DNA of 64,000 nt from contig NZ_JARHTP010000003.1 in assembly GCF_029223485.1 (NCBI RefSeq), positions 248,001 through 312,000 of the forward strand, written 5' to 3'. Position numbers and translations under genes: made by a program. Positions 33,608 to 43,080 of the stretch are shown one piece after another. The notes under the pieces are model-generated. The model saw nothing but the letters and a program-made list of their open reading frames with translations, did not search any database and was not told the origin of the DNA. The DNA comes from Streptomyces coacervatus. Its GTDB lineage: Bacteria; Actinomycetota; Actinomycetes; Streptomycetales; Streptomycetaceae. Position 1 is the stretch's first letter. Each line of letters opens with the position of its first letter.

Positions 33608-34054
33608 TCACACCCGTCGTCGTACGAGCTTGAGCAGTTCCCTGGTGGAACCCCGCCGAGCCCAGGCGATGAGGGCCAGCGGCACGATCAGGATCAGCGG
33701 GGTCGCGGCGTTCTCACCGCCGAAGACGACGACCTGGACGAAGAACGCTCCGACCATCAGGGCGCTCAGTGCGATCGCGGCCACCGACTGCAGCACCGGG
33801 ATCAACAGGGCCACCGCACCGGCCAGTTCGAGGGCGCCGATGGTGTACATGCCCGCGCTGCCCCAGCCGATCTTGTCGAAGGCGTCGACGGCGTAGGAGT
33901 TCCCGATCAGCTTGGGCAGGGCGCTCGCGATGCCGTAGAAGAGGGCGAGCAGCACCTGCACGGTGCGCAGGGCGATCCGGGCACGGCGGCCTCGGGCGGT
34001 CGCGGACTCGGCGACGACGGGGACGGAAGCGACGCGGGCGGTGGTCTCGGACAT
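33608..34054 (-). CDS. DoxX family membrane protein
   Basis: 148 residues; AGGAGA upstream of ATG 34054. Four hydrophobic segments (about 28-48, 65-85, 90-108, 112-130) with LLALFYGIASALPKLIGN and GWGSAGMYTIGALELAGAVALLIP, typical for DoxX/DoxD-like proteins. Role unknown; some members work in redox complexes at the membrane. Confidence 0.85.
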   Translation of the reverse strand: MSETTARVASVPVVAESATARGRRARIALRTVQVLLALFYGIASALPKLIGNSYAVDAFDKIGWGSAGMYTIGALELAGAVALLIPVLQSVAAIALSALMVGAFFVQVVVFGGENAATPLILIVPLALIAWARRGSTRELLKLVRRRV

Positions 34055-34193
34055 CTGGTTCTCCTGTGGTGAGCGGTTCGTCGTGCTGTCACAGGGGTAG
34101 ACCGGCCGCCGCTGCGGAACTCATCGCCGCAGAGCGGAATTTCGCGCCACCGTAGAGCCGGAGCACCGTGGAGCCGTACAGCCTTGGAAGGAA

Positions 34194-35093
34194 CTAGAGC
34201 GGGAACCACCCGTGCCCGATGTACCAGTGCCGGCCCGCCCTCAGGTGGTCCCCGACCGCCCGCTCCACCGCCGTACGCCGGGGCAGGCTCTCGACCGCCA
34301 GCTCCGGGTCGCCGAACACGAACTGGACCGGTTCGGAGTCGGCCGGCTCCCGGTCCTCACGGGCGACCCGGAAGCGGTCCTGGAACCGCACGATGTTGGA
34401 GTCCGCCGACAGATACTCCTTCAACTGCGGGTCCAGCAGCCACGAGTGGCACAGCGCGGCCCGGTACTTCTCCTCGGGATAGTGCAGCGTGAAGAACTCC
34501 GCCGCCAGTGCCAGCGAGCGCTCGCAGGCCGCCGGTGACAGCGGGCCGAGGTAGTCGGGGATGTGGACGTTCAGACAGGGCGTGCCGGGTGCCACGTCCA
34601 GACCGGCCGACGCGAGCACCCGTGACGTGCGCTGTCCGTGCCGTGCCCGCTCGAACTGCAGCCGCCCCAACTGGTACAGCTCGCCCCGGAAGTGGTGGGT
34701 GAGCCACCAGGGCGCCTGTACGCCGGCCCGGCGGTGCCGCCTGCGATGCACGGCCATGTTCCGTCCGAGGTCGGCGAGGGTGCGCCGGGAGACGTCGTCC
34801 GGGACGCCCCGCGCACGGTGGTACGCGCGCGTGTACGGCAGCGCGGCCACGAAAACGTACACGGGGAAGCAGCGCTGCAGTGGCCCGGACGCCCAGTCGA
34901 GCTGGGGCAGGTCGACCGCGCCGCCGATCTCCCCCATGCCCCGGACGAGTTCCTCCACCGACGCCTCCAGGACGCGCAGCAGCTCCGGGTCGTCGGTCAC
35001 CCGTCGGCCCATCCGTACGAGTTGGTTGATGTCCTCGTGCGGTACGGCGAGGTCCAGCAGCACCTCGGCCAGCTCATCGGCATGCGGCAGCAT
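34194..35093 (-). CDS. Acyltransferase domain protein (GNAT-like NAT_N/NAT_C type)
   Basis: 299 residues from ATG 35093. An all-helical N-terminal half leads to a C-terminal half with LNVHIPDYLGPLSPAACERSLALAAEFF and YRAALCHSWLLDPQLKEYL, marks of a streptomycete family annotated as acyltransferase-domain proteins with a GNAT-like C-terminal fold. RFQDRFRVARED follows. The substrate is not known. No partner gene is obvious. Confidence 0.75.
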   Translation of the reverse strand: MLPHADELAEVLLDLAVPHEDINQLVRMGRRVTDDPELLRVLEASVEELVRGMGEIGGAVDLPQLDWASGPLQRCFPVYVFVAALPYTRAYHRARGVPDDVSRRTLADLGRNMAVHRRRHRRAGVQAPWWLTHHFRGELYQLGRLQFERARHGQRTSRVLASAGLDVAPGTPCLNVHIPDYLGPLSPAACERSLALAAEFFTLHYPEEKYRAALCHSWLLDPQLKEYLSADSNIVRFQDRFRVAREDREPADSEPVQFVFGDPELAVESLPRRTAVERAVGDHLRAGRHWYIGHGWFPL

Positions 35094-35171
35094 GCGGCGA
35101 CCCCCTAGTCCCGTTCCCCTTGGTGAACGTCCGTCCCGAAGAGTACGTTGCAAACAGGAGCGGTGATCCCG

Positions 35172-35438
35172 ATGCGTACAGGCAGTGAGCCGACGACCGC
35201 GCGCAGTGCACTGCGGGCGCGTTTCTGGCTGAGCGTGTGGGGGCTGGTCTGGGCGATCTTCGGCACGGCCGCGTTCGCCCTGGTGGGGCGCCCCGGGTGG
35301 GCGGCCGCCTGCGGTGTGCTGTGGCTGGTGATCACGGTCGACATGACCGTCATCCTCAAGCACATCCGCGAGGGCCCGCACTACCAGCCGGGCCGGGACG
35401 TCCCCCCGTACCGGCCGCCGGAGAGCCGGCCCCGCTGA
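35172..35438 (+). CDS. Small two-helix membrane protein (DUF6343-like)
   Basis: 88 residues from ATG 35172 (an in-frame GTG at 35163 is possible). Two membrane helices (about 18-38 and 42-60) with RFWLSVWGLVWAIFGTAAFAL and WLVITVDMTVILKHIREG, and a polar proline-rich tail PGRDVPPYRPPE. Such proteins are common in Streptomyces; function unknown. Confidence 0.7.
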   Translation: MRTGSEPTTARSALRARFWLSVWGLVWAIFGTAAFALVGRPGWAAACGVLWLVITVDMTVILKHIREGPHYQPGRDVPPYRPPESRPR

Positions 35439-35480
35439 CAGCCTGTGAACAAGCTCCGCCCCGTGCTCACGGACCCGTGC

Positions 35481-35861
35481 TCACGACTCGAACCGCGCCG
35501 CCTTCAGGTACTGCGGGTTGGGGTCCAGCGCGGCCGCAAGTCTGAAATGGCGCTTGGCCTGCTCGGTCTCCCCGCGGCGCTCATAGGTCCGGGCGAGCGC
35601 GAAGTGCGCGAACGCGTTGTCCGGCTCGCGCTCCAGGACGATCGTGAACTCCAGCTCGGCGGGCCGCAGTTGTGCGGCGGCGAAGAAGGCACGCGCCCGC
35701 AGCAGCCGGGCGGCGGTGTTCTCCGGGTGCGCGGCGATCACTGAGTCGAGCAGCTTCACCGCGCCCCGCGGGTCCCGTGCGTTGAGCAGCTGCTCCGCGG
35801 CACGGAAGTCGATGACATGCGTCTCCGGAGTACGTCCGGTCGAACCGCTGGTCTCGGGCAC
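35481..35861 (-). CDS. Tetratricopeptide repeat protein
   Basis: 126 residues from GTG 35861, with GGAAGGA upstream. Three TPR-like helix pairs are visible: AEQLLNARDPRGAVKLLDSVIAAHPEN, ARLLRARAFFAAAQLRPAELEFTIVLEREPDN and AHFALARTYERRGETEQAKRHFRLAAALDPN. Likely a small protein-binding scaffold. It lies downstream of coaE on the same strand. Confidence 0.88.
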   Translation of the reverse strand: MPETSGSTGRTPETHVIDFRAAEQLLNARDPRGAVKLLDSVIAAHPENTAARLLRARAFFAAAQLRPAELEFTIVLEREPDNAFAHFALARTYERRGETEQAKRHFRLAAALDPNPQYLKAARFES

Positions 35862-35911
35862 GGCAAAGTCCTTCCCTCACTCGAGGGTTTCAACGCCCCG
35901 CACAGGAACCG

Positions 35912-36550
35912 TTATTCCTGGGCCGATTGATGTGTACCGGATGATTCGGACGCCGACTGCGCTCTTCGTACGAGGTCCGCCCAGACGTCCTTCACCCGGC
36001 GCTCCAGCTCCTCCAGCGGTACGTCGTTGTCGATCACGACGTTTGCGATCTCCCGGCGCTTCTCACGGGTCGCCTGGGCGGCCATACGCGCCCGTGCGTC
36101 CTCCTCGGTCATGCCGCGCAGCCGTACGAGCCGGTCGAGCTGGGTCTCGGTGCTCGCGTCGACGACGATCACGACGTCGTACAGCGGGGCGAGGCTGTTC
36201 TCCGCGAGGAGCGGCACGTCGTGGACGACGACCGCGTCCCCGGCGGCGGCCGCCTCCAGCTCGCGGGACCGCGCGCCGACCAGCGGGTGCACGATCGAGT
36301 TCAGCACGGCCAGCTTCTCGGGGTCGGCGAAGACGACCGAACCCAGCCTGGGCCGGTCGAGGCTGCCGTCCGGGGCGAGCACGTCCTTCCCGAAGGCATC
36401 GACAACCGCGGCCAGCCCGGCCGTCCCCGGCGCGACGACCTCGCGCGCGATGCGGTCGGCGTCGATCAGCACGGCACCGCACTGGACGAGCAGCCGCGAC
36501 ACCTCACTCTTGCCGGCACCGATCCCGCCGGTCAGGCCCACTGTCAGCAT
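35912..36550 (-). CDS. coaE: Dephospho-CoA kinase
   Basis: 212 residues from ATG 36550 ([21 protein letters not shown]). Walker A is [21 protein letters not shown] and [10 protein letters not shown] are the coenzyme-A-site motifs; the lid carries [20 protein letters not shown]. It phosphorylates the 3' hydroxyl of dephospho-CoA, the last step of CoA synthesis. Its place beside rpsA and polA is conserved in actinobacteria. Confidence 0.95.
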   Translation of the reverse strand: MLTVGLTGGIGAGKSEVSRLLVQCGAVLIDADRIAREVVAPGTAGLAAVVDAFGKDVLAPDGSLDRPRLGSVVFADPEKLAVLNSIVHPLVGARSRELEAAAAGDAVVVHDVPLLAENSLAPLYDVVIVVDASTETQLDRLVRLRGMTEEDARARMAAQATREKRREIANVVIDNDVPLEELERRVKDVWADLVRRAQSASESSGTHQSAQE

Positions 36551-36595
36551 GACGGGAAGCTTAGGGCCTGCCACCGACAGCGGAGCCGCCGGAGG

Positions 36596-37534
36596 TCAGT
36601 TGTCGCCCTCGCGCTCCGCCAGGAAGCGCTCGAACTCGAGGCCGATCTCGTCCGCCGACGGGATGTCGACGGGCTCGGCGAGCATGTTGCCCCTGGTCTC
36701 GGCGCCCGCGACGGCGTCGTACTGGTTCTCCAGGCCCGAGACGAGGCTGGTGAGCTCCTCGTCGCCCTCCTGGATCTGCCGGTCGATCTCCGTCTGGGTG
36801 CGGAGGGCGTCCGTGCGCAGGGAGTGCGCGATGCCGGGGAGCACCAGACCGGTGGCCGCCGTGATGGCTTCCAGGACGGTCAGGGCCGCGTCCGGATACG
36901 GGGACCGGGCGATGTAGTGCGGGACGTGCGCGGCGACTCCGAGAACGTCGAACCCGGCCTCCATGAGGCGGTACTCGACCAGGGACTCGGCGCTGCCGGG
37001 GACCTGCGCCTCGTCGAAGGGGCTGCGGTGGCCCGGGACCAGGTCGTTGCGGTTGCCGTGCGGGGTCAGGCCCACCGGGCGGGTGTGCGGGACGCCCATC
37101 GGGATGCCGTGGAAGTTCACCGACAGACGCACACCCAGCCGCTCCACGATCTGCTGGACGGCCGCGGCGAACCGCTCCCACTCCACGTCCGGCTCGGGTC
37201 CGGACAGCAGCAGGAAGGGCGCCCCGGTGGCGTCCTGGACGAGCCGCACGTCGATAGTGGGCTCCTCGTACTCGGTCCACCGGTCACGCTTGAAGGTCAG
37301 CAGCGGGCGGCGGGCGCGATAGTCGACGAGCCGGTCGTGGTCGAAGCGGGCGACGACCTGGTGGGGCTGCGAGTCGAGCAGCCGGTCGACGATCTGGTCG
37401 CCGGTCTCGCCCGCGTCGATGTATCCGTCGAAGTGGTAGAGCATGACAAGGCCTGCCGACTCCTGGGCGAGCGCCATGTCGACGACGGCCAGGCCCTTCG
37501 GCTCCCATGCGTACAAACCCTGCGGATCAAGCAC
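36596..37534 (-). CDS. PAC2 family protein
   Basis: 312 residues from GTG 37534; AGGAGGAG lies upstream. PAC2 features: [47 protein letters not shown] and [20 protein letters not shown]. In archaea and eukaryotes the fold is that of proteasome-assembly chaperones; actinobacteria also have proteasomes, so a related role is possible but unproven. It sits between rpsA and coaE. Confidence 0.9.
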   Translation of the reverse strand: MLDPQGLYAWEPKGLAVVDMALAQESAGLVMLYHFDGYIDAGETGDQIVDRLLDSQPHQVVARFDHDRLVDYRARRPLLTFKRDRWTEYEEPTIDVRLVQDATGAPFLLLSGPEPDVEWERFAAAVQQIVERLGVRLSVNFHGIPMGVPHTRPVGLTPHGNRNDLVPGHRSPFDEAQVPGSAESLVEYRLMEAGFDVLGVAAHVPHYIARSPYPDAALTVLEAITAATGLVLPGIAHSLRTDALRTQTEIDRQIQEGDEELTSLVSGLENQYDAVAGAETRGNMLAEPVDIPSADEIGLEFERFLAEREGDN

Positions 37535-37685
37535 TGTGACCGCTCCTCCTCGTGTTCGTACGTTCCAACGCCCCCTGGACCAGGGGCATTCCCACCCGGA
37601 CCCGTGATCAGCCATCTCTTACGCCCTTCTCATGGCCAGGGGCTTACGTCTTCCTCATCACCAAGGGGGCGGGCAACCACCCTTT

Positions 37686-37736
37686 AAGGGGCGCGGGGAA
37701 CTGCGCGACAAGCCCCCACAGACCCGCAGCCGAAAG
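37686..37736. repeat. Streptomyces intergenic repeat, copy 1
   Basis: A stretch starting AAGGGGCGCGGGGAACTGCG lies between PAC2 and rpsA. It is nearly the same as the copy at 47632-47692 (shared core about 30 bases, then diverged with a common CCGCAG end). I know this sequence as a frequent intergenic repeat of Streptomyces genomes. It can fold into a short hairpin around the GCGCGGGG / CTGCGCGA core. Confidence 0.75.
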
Positions 37737-37751
37737 ACAACCCAGGGCAGC

Positions 37752-37789
37752 ACTGAGGGGCCGCACCTCGAAAGGTACGGCCCCTCAGT
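37752..37789 (-). terminator. rpsA transcription terminator
   Basis: A 12-bp stem (arms 37752-37763 and 37778-37789) with a loop that itself holds a short ACCT/AGGT stem, 25 bp after the rpsA stop. Confidence 0.85.
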
Positions 37790-37813
37790 CAGGAGCTACT
37801 GCTCAGTGAGCGT

Positions 37814-39313
37814 TCAGCTCTGGCCGCCGGCCAGCTTCTCCCGCAGAGCGGCAAGCGCCTCGTCGGACGCCAGCGCACCGGAGGTGTCCGCACCCTCGGA
37901 GGAGTACGAGCCGCCACCGGCCGCGGCCGGAGCCGCACCCGCAGCGTCCCCGCCCTCGGCGGCAGCCGCAGCGTCGGCCTCGCGGCTCTTGATGACCTGC
38001 TGCTGGTGCTGCTCGAAGCGCTGCTGCGCCTCGGCGTACTGGTGCTCCCACGCCTCGCGCTGGGTCTCGTAGCCCTCGAGCCAGTCGTTGGTCTCGGGGT
38101 CGAAGCCCTCGGGGTAGATGTAGTTGCCCTGGTCGTCGTACGACGCGGCCATGCCGTACAGGGTCGGGTCGAACTCGACCGTCGCCGGGTCGGCACCGAA
38201 GGCCTCGTTGGCCTGCTTCAGCGAGAGGCTGATGCGGCGGCGCTCGAGGTCGATGTCGATGACCTTGACGAAGATCTCGTCGTTGACCTGGACGACCTGC
38301 TCCGGGATCTCCACGTGGCGCTCGGCCAGCTCGGAGATGTGGACCAGACCCTCGATGCCCTCGTCCACGCGGACGAACGCACCGAACGGAACCAGCTTGG
38401 TGACCTTACCCGGGACGACCTGACCGATCTGGTGGGTCCGGGCGAACTGCTGCCACGGGTCTTCCTGGGTCGCCTTCAGCGACAGGGAGACACGCTCGCG
38501 GTCCATGTCGACGTCGAGGACCTCGACGGTGACCTCCTGGCCGACCTCGACAACCTCGGAGGGGTGGTCGATGTGCTTCCAGGAGAGCTCGGAGACGTGG
38601 ACCAGACCGTCGACGCCACCCAGGTCCACGAAGGCACCGAAGTTGACGATCGAGGAGACCACACCGGAGCGGACCTGACCCTTCTGCAGGGTCGTGAGGA
38701 ACGTCTGGCGGACCTCGGACTGGGTCTGCTCCAGCCAGGCACGGCGGGACAGGACCACGTTGTTGCGGTTCTTGTCCAGCTCGATGATCTTGGCCTCGAG
38801 CTCCTTGCCCACGTAGGGCTGGAGGTCGCGGACGCGGCGCATCTCGACCAGGGAGGCCGGGAGGAAGCCACGGAGGCCGATGTCGAGGATGAGACCACCC
38901 TTGACGACCTCGATGACGGTACCGGTGACGATGCCGTCCTCTTCCTTGATCTTCTCGATGGTGCCCCAGGCACGCTCGTACTGGGCGCGCTTCTTCGAGA
39001 GGATCAGGCGGCCTTCCTTGTCCTCCTTCTGGAGAACAAGGGCTTCGATCTCGTCACCGACGGCGACGACCTCGTTCGGGTCGACGTCGTGCTTGATCGA
39101 GAGCTCGCGGCTCGGGATGACACCTTCGGTCTTGTAACCGATGTCGAGCAGGACCTCGTCCCGGTCGACCTTCACGATGACGCCGTCGACGATGTCGCCG
39201 TCGTTGAAGTACTTGATCGTCTCGTCGATCGCGGCGAGGAAGGCTTCCTCGTTACCGATGTCGTTGACCGCAACCTGCGGGGTGGTGGCGGTGGTCTCGG
39301 TGCTGCTCGTCAT
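37814..39313 (-). CDS. rpsA: 30S ribosomal protein S1
   Basis: 499 residues with four S1 RNA-binding domains (about 37-106, 123-190, 211-279 and 296-366), e.g. GDIVDGVIVKVDRDEVLLDIGYK and KGQVRSGVVSSIVNFGAFVDLGGVDGLVHVSEL. Four rather than six domains is normal in actinobacteria. The C-terminal 100 residues are Gln/Glu/Ala-rich and then Gly/Ala-rich, probably disordered. S1 holds mRNA on the small subunit. Transcribed from the promoter at 39528-39556 with a leader of about 200 bases. Confidence 0.97.
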   Translation of the reverse strand: MTSSTETTATTPQVAVNDIGNEEAFLAAIDETIKYFNDGDIVDGVIVKVDRDEVLLDIGYKTEGVIPSRELSIKHDVDPNEVVAVGDEIEALVLQKEDKEGRLILSKKRAQYERAWGTIEKIKEEDGIVTGTVIEVVKGGLILDIGLRGFLPASLVEMRRVRDLQPYVGKELEAKIIELDKNRNNVVLSRRAWLEQTQSEVRQTFLTTLQKGQVRSGVVSSIVNFGAFVDLGGVDGLVHVSELSWKHIDHPSEVVEVGQEVTVEVLDVDMDRERVSLSLKATQEDPWQQFARTHQIGQVVPGKVTKLVPFGAFVRVDEGIEGLVHISELAERHVEIPEQVVQVNDEIFVKVIDIDLERRRISLSLKQANEAFGADPATVEFDPTLYGMAASYDDQGNYIYPEGFDPETNDWLEGYETQREAWEHQYAEAQQRFEQHQQQVIKSREADAAAAAEGGDAAGAAPAAAGGGSYSSEGADTSGALASDEALAALREKLAGGQS

Positions 39314-39707
39314 GTGGGAAAGGGCTCCGGTACGGACATTGAGTCGTAGGTACTGCTACGCCGGGAGCCCGTATCGCTCTGAAGAAGCCGGACAGCCAAG
39401 GAAGCGCCCCAACAGATAACTGGAGAACCAGATACTGGTGATGGCGCCTCGACAACCGAGGGGACATACAACAGATGCGAGCGCAGCCTGCTACGTCTGA
39501 GGTGCGCAGGCTCGCAGCGCAACTTGTAGCATACGGGGGCAGCCGGACAGGGTCAATGCGCGAACGCGCACACCCGGGGCGGATCGCCGCATACCCGGCA
39601 CAAGAACTGTCTCCGGAGGCCACGCAGGCCTGAGAGACCTCTTCCGTGACACCGTCGAAAGGCCGACTGCGTCATAAGGGTGACGGAAGAGTACGACGAG
39701 GGAGCCG
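39314..39707. other. rpsA leader and promoter region
   Basis: 394 bp between the divergent rpsA and methyltransferase genes. It holds the rpsA promoter and, if transcription starts near 39521, an untranslated leader of about 208 bases. Long leaders of S1 genes can be autoregulatory. No small gene is supported; no clear terminator-antiterminator pair is seen. Confidence 0.55.
39528..39556 (-). promoter_or_regulatory. Vegetative promoter of rpsA
   Basis: On the minus strand TTGACC (39556-39551), a 17-base spacer and TATGCT (39533-39528) form a near-ideal HrdB-type promoter. The expected start is near 39521. Confidence 0.8.
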
Positions 39708-40541
39708 ATCATCCAAGAGCCCACTTCTTCCGATTCCGCGTTCGAGCCGGAAGCCGCCCGGCGCGCGTCCGACGTCACGGAGAGCGCCCGCGCCAACCGG
39801 GGCTGGTGGGACCGGAACGCGGACGAGTACCAAGTCGAGCACGGCACGTTCCTCGGCGACGACCGTTTCGTGTGGGGTCCCGAGGGCCTCGACGAGGTGG
39901 AGGCGGAGCTGCTCGGCCCGCCGGAGGAGCTGAAGGGCAGGGACGTCCTGGAGATCGGCGCCGGTGCGGCCCAGTGCGCGCGCTGGCTGGCCGCCCAGGG
40001 TGCCCGCCCGGTCGCCCTGGACATCTCCCACCGCCAGCTGCAGCACGCGCTGCGCATCGGCGGAACGTTCCCTCTGGTGTGCGCCGACGCGGGTGCGCTG
40101 CCCTTCGCGGACGGTTCCTTCGACCTGGCGTGCTCGGCGTACGGGGCGCTGCCGTTCGTCGCCGACCCGGTACGGGTCCTCACGGAGGTGCGGCGGGTGC
40201 TGCGCCCGGGCGGGCGTTTCGTCTTCTCGGTCACGCACCCCATCCGCTGGGCGTTCCCCGACGAGCCGGGCCCCGAGGGGCTGTCCGTCTCCGCCTCCTA
40301 CTTCGACCGCACGCCTTACGTCGAGCAGTACATCGAGAACGGAGTCGGCCGTGCGGTCTACGTCGAGCACCACAGGACGCTCGGCGACCGGGTCCGGGAC
40401 ATCGTCGCGTCGGGTTTCCGGCTGGTGGACCTGGTCGAGCCGGAGTGGCCGGCCTGGAACACGTCCGAGTGGGGCGGCTGGTCGCCGCTCCGCGGGAGTC
40501 TGATCCCGGGGACCGCCGTCTTCGTGTGCGTACGAGACTGA
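39708..40541 (+). CDS. Class I SAM-dependent methyltransferase, start codon not canonical
   Basis: The frame gives about 277 residues with SAM motif DVLEIGAGAAQCARWLAAQG, then ARPVALDISHRQL, GSFDLACSAYGALPFV and VRRVLRPGGRFVFSVTHP. Protein-like sequence (ANRGWWDRNADEYQVEHGTFLGDDRFVWGPEG) extends well 5' of the only canonical start, GTG 39870, back to an in-frame stop at 39681, yet no ATG, GTG or TTG lies there. An ATC at 39708, next to GGGAG, would give I-I-Q-E-P and may be a rare start; if not, translation begins at GTG 39870 and the head is lost. Substrate unknown. Just upstream of hrpB. Confidence 0.7.
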   Translation: MIQEPTSSDSAFEPEAARRASDVTESARANRGWWDRNADEYQVEHGTFLGDDRFVWGPEGLDEVEAELLGPPEELKGRDVLEIGAGAAQCARWLAAQGARPVALDISHRQLQHALRIGGTFPLVCADAGALPFADGSFDLACSAYGALPFVADPVRVLTEVRRVLRPGGRFVFSVTHPIRWAFPDEPGPEGLSVSASYFDRTPYVEQYIENGVGRAVYVEHHRTLGDRVRDIVASGFRLVDLVEPEWPAWNTSEWGGWSPLRGSLIPGTAVFVCVRD

Positions 40542-40545
40542 GTGC

Positions 40546-43080
40546 GTGATCCGTTACGACGCCCTGGACGCGCTGCCGGTGCGCGGTGCGCTGCCCGCCC
40601 TGAATGACGCGTTGGAGGGGCACGGGACCGCCGTTCTGGTGGCGCCGCCCGGCACCGGCAAGACGACGCTGGTGCCGTTGGCGCTGGCGGGGCTGCTGGA
40701 CGGCGGGCCGGCGCGGCGGGTGGTGGTGGCCGAGCCGCGGCGGATCGCGGCGCGGGCGGCGGCGCGGCGGATGGCGTGGCTGCTGGGCGAGAAGGCCGGC
40801 GAGAGCGTCGGGTACACCGTGCGCGGCGAGCGGGTCGTCGGGCCACGCGCGCGCGTGGAGGTCATGACGACCGGTGTGCTGCTGCAGCGGCTGCAGCGCG
40901 ATCAGGAGCTGGCGGGCGTGGACGTGGTGGTGCTCGACGAGTGCCATGAGCGGCATCTGGATGCGGACACCGCGGCGGCCTTCCTGTGGGACGTGCGGGA
41001 GACGCTGCGGCCGGAGCTGCGGCTGGTGGCCGCGTCGGCGACCACGGACGCGCAGGGGTGGGCGCGGCTGCTGGGCGGGGCGCCGGTGGTCGAGGCGGAC
41101 GGTGTCTCGTATCCGGTGGAGGTGGTGTGGGCGCCTCCGGTGCGGCCCGTGCGGCCGCCGCACGGCATGCGGGTCGATCCGGCGCTGCTGACGCATGTGG
41201 CGTCGGTGGTGCGGCGGGCGCTGGCCGAACGGGACGGGGACGTGCTGTGTTTTCTGCCGGGTGTGGGCGAGATCGCGCGCGTGGCGGGGCAGTTGGGGGA
41301 CCTGGGTGATGTCGAGGTGCTCCAGGTGCATGGGCGCGCACCGGCCGCCGTACAGGACGCGGTGTTGTCCCCCGGCGCCCGGCGCCGGGTGGTGCTGACG
41401 ACCTCGGTGGCCGAGTCTTCGCTGACGGTTCCGGGGGTGCGGGTGGTCGTCGACTCCGGGCTGGCGCGGGAGCCGCGGGTCGATCACGCGCGTGGGCTGA
41501 GTGCGCTGACGACGGTACGGGCCTCGCAGGCGGCCGGGCGGCAGCGGGCGGGGCGGGCCGGGCGGGAGGCGCCGGGGGCGGTGTACCGGTGCTGGACGGA
41601 GGCCGAGGACGCCCGTCTGCCGCGTTTCCCGTCGCCGGAGATCAAGCTGGCCGACCTGACGACGTTCGCCCTGCAGGCGGCGTGCTGGGGCGATCCGGAC
41701 GCGTCGGGGCTGGCGCTGCTGGATCCACCGCCGGGCGGGGCGATGGCGGCGGCACGGGCCGTACTGATGGCCATCGGGGCGGTGGACTCCGTCGGTCGGG
41801 CCACCGAGAGGGGGTTGCAGCTGGCCCGGATGGGACTGCACCCCCGGCTGGGGCGGGCGTTGCTGGATGCCGGTCCCGATCGGGCTGCGGAGGTTGTCGC
41901 TCTGCTCAGCGAAGAGGCACCGCGGGGGTACGGGGATGATCTCGCCGGTGCGTTGAGGGCTGCTCGGCGCGGGGGTGACGCCTATGCAGGACGGTGGCGG
42001 GCCGAGGTTCGGCGGCTGCGGGCCGTCTCGGGGGAGTCTGCCCACCCGCCCACCCGGCACCGCCCTGCGGAAGTCGTGACCGTCGCGGCTTCGCGGAGTG
42101 CCCTGGGCGATGAAGGCCTCGTCGGCCTCGTCGCCGCCCTCGCTTTCCCCGAGCGTGTCGCCAGAGCCGACGGCGGTTCCCACCTCATGGTCTCGGGCAC
42201 CCGCGCCGAGGTCGCCGAGGGCACCGCGCTCCGTGGCGCGCCCTGGATCGCCGTCGCCGTCGCCGATCGGCCCGTCGGGCGCGGGCACGCGCGTGTGCAG
42301 CTCGGGGCGGTCATCGACGAGGAGGTCGCCCGGCTCGCGGCGGGTGCTCTGCTGGAGCAGGTGGACGAGGTGCACTGGGCCGACGGGGATGTCGTCGCGC
42401 GACGCGTCGAGCGGCTGGGGGCGATCGAGCTCGCGGTGCGGCCCCTGGCGGACGCCGACCCCGTACTCGTACGCACTGCGCTCCTCGAAGGGCTGCGGCA
42501 GGAGGGGTTCGGGCTGCTGCGGTGGTCACCGGATGCGCTGGTGCTGCGGCAGCGGCTGGCGTTCCTGCGTCTGCATCTGGGGGAGCCGTGGCCCGACGTG
42601 TCCGGTGATGCGCTGCACGCGCGCGTGGACGAATGGCTGGAGCCCGAGCTGAGCCGGGCCCGGCGGCGGGCCGACCTCGCGCGGATCGACGCGGGCCAGG
42701 CACTCAACCGCCTGTTGCCTTGGGCGTCCGGGGAGGCCGGGCGGCTCGACGGGCTGGCCCCGGAGCGGATCGCCGTACCCAGTGGGTCCAGGATCCGGAT
42801 CGACTACGGCAACCCCGAACAGCCCGTGCTCGCCGTGAAGTTGCAGGAGATGTTCGGGCTGCACGAGTCGCCCGCCGTCGCGGGGGTGCCGTTGCTCGTG
42901 CATCTGCTCTCCCCCGCCGGTCGGCCCGCCGCCGTCACGGCCGACCTCGCCTCCTTCTGGAAGGACGGCTACAAGGGCGTACGGGCGGAGCTGCGCGGAC
43001 GGTATCCGAAGCATCCGTGGCCCGAGGATCCCGCGAGCGCCGAGCCGACGCGGCACACCAACGCGCGGCTCAGGCGGTGA
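40546..43080 (+). CDS. hrpB: ATP-dependent RNA helicase HrpB
   Basis: 844 residues. DEAH/RHA-type helicase: Walker A VAPPGTGKTT (about 32-41), VLDECHERHLDAD as motif II (DECH rather than the DEFH common in HrpB), ASATTDAQ as motif III, and QRAGRAGREAPGAVYRC as motif VI. The long C-terminal HrpB domain (from about 470) is complete, ending DLASFWKDGYKGVRAELRGRYPKHPWPEDP. Starts four bases after the methyltransferase stop, so they form an operon. Role in bacteria is poorly known; likely RNA or ribosome remodelling. Confidence 0.95.
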   Translation: MIRYDALDALPVRGALPALNDALEGHGTAVLVAPPGTGKTTLVPLALAGLLDGGPARRVVVAEPRRIAARAAARRMAWLLGEKAGESVGYTVRGERVVGPRARVEVMTTGVLLQRLQRDQELAGVDVVVLDECHERHLDADTAAAFLWDVRETLRPELRLVAASATTDAQGWARLLGGAPVVEADGVSYPVEVVWAPPVRPVRPPHGMRVDPALLTHVASVVRRALAERDGDVLCFLPGVGEIARVAGQLGDLGDVEVLQVHGRAPAAVQDAVLSPGARRRVVLTTSVAESSLTVPGVRVVVDSGLAREPRVDHARGLSALTTVRASQAAGRQRAGRAGREAPGAVYRCWTEAEDARLPRFPSPEIKLADLTTFALQAACWGDPDASGLALLDPPPGGAMAAARAVLMAIGAVDSVGRATERGLQLARMGLHPRLGRALLDAGPDRAAEVVALLSEEAPRGYGDDLAGALRAARRGGDAYAGRWRAEVRRLRAVSGESAHPPTRHRPAEVVTVAASRSALGDEGLVGLVAALAFPERVARADGGSHLMVSGTRAEVAEGTALRGAPWIAVAVADRPVGRGHARVQLGAVIDEEVARLAAGALLEQVDEVHWADGDVVARRVERLGAIELAVRPLADADPVLVRTALLEGLRQEGFGLLRWSPDALVLRQRLAFLRLHLGEPWPDVSGDALHARVDEWLEPELSRARRRADLARIDAGQALNRLLPWASGEAGRLDGLAPERIAVPSGSRIRIDYGNPEQPVLAVKLQEMFGLHESPAVAGVPLLVHLLSPAGRPAAVTADLASFWKDGYKGVRAELRGRYPKHPWPEDPASAEPTRHTNARLRR

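Noticed and set aside
39680..40549. Methyltransferase read in the frame starting at GTG 39680
   Set aside because: That frame loses similarity to methyltransferases and becomes Arg/Gly-rich; the motif-bearing frame is the one ending at 40541.
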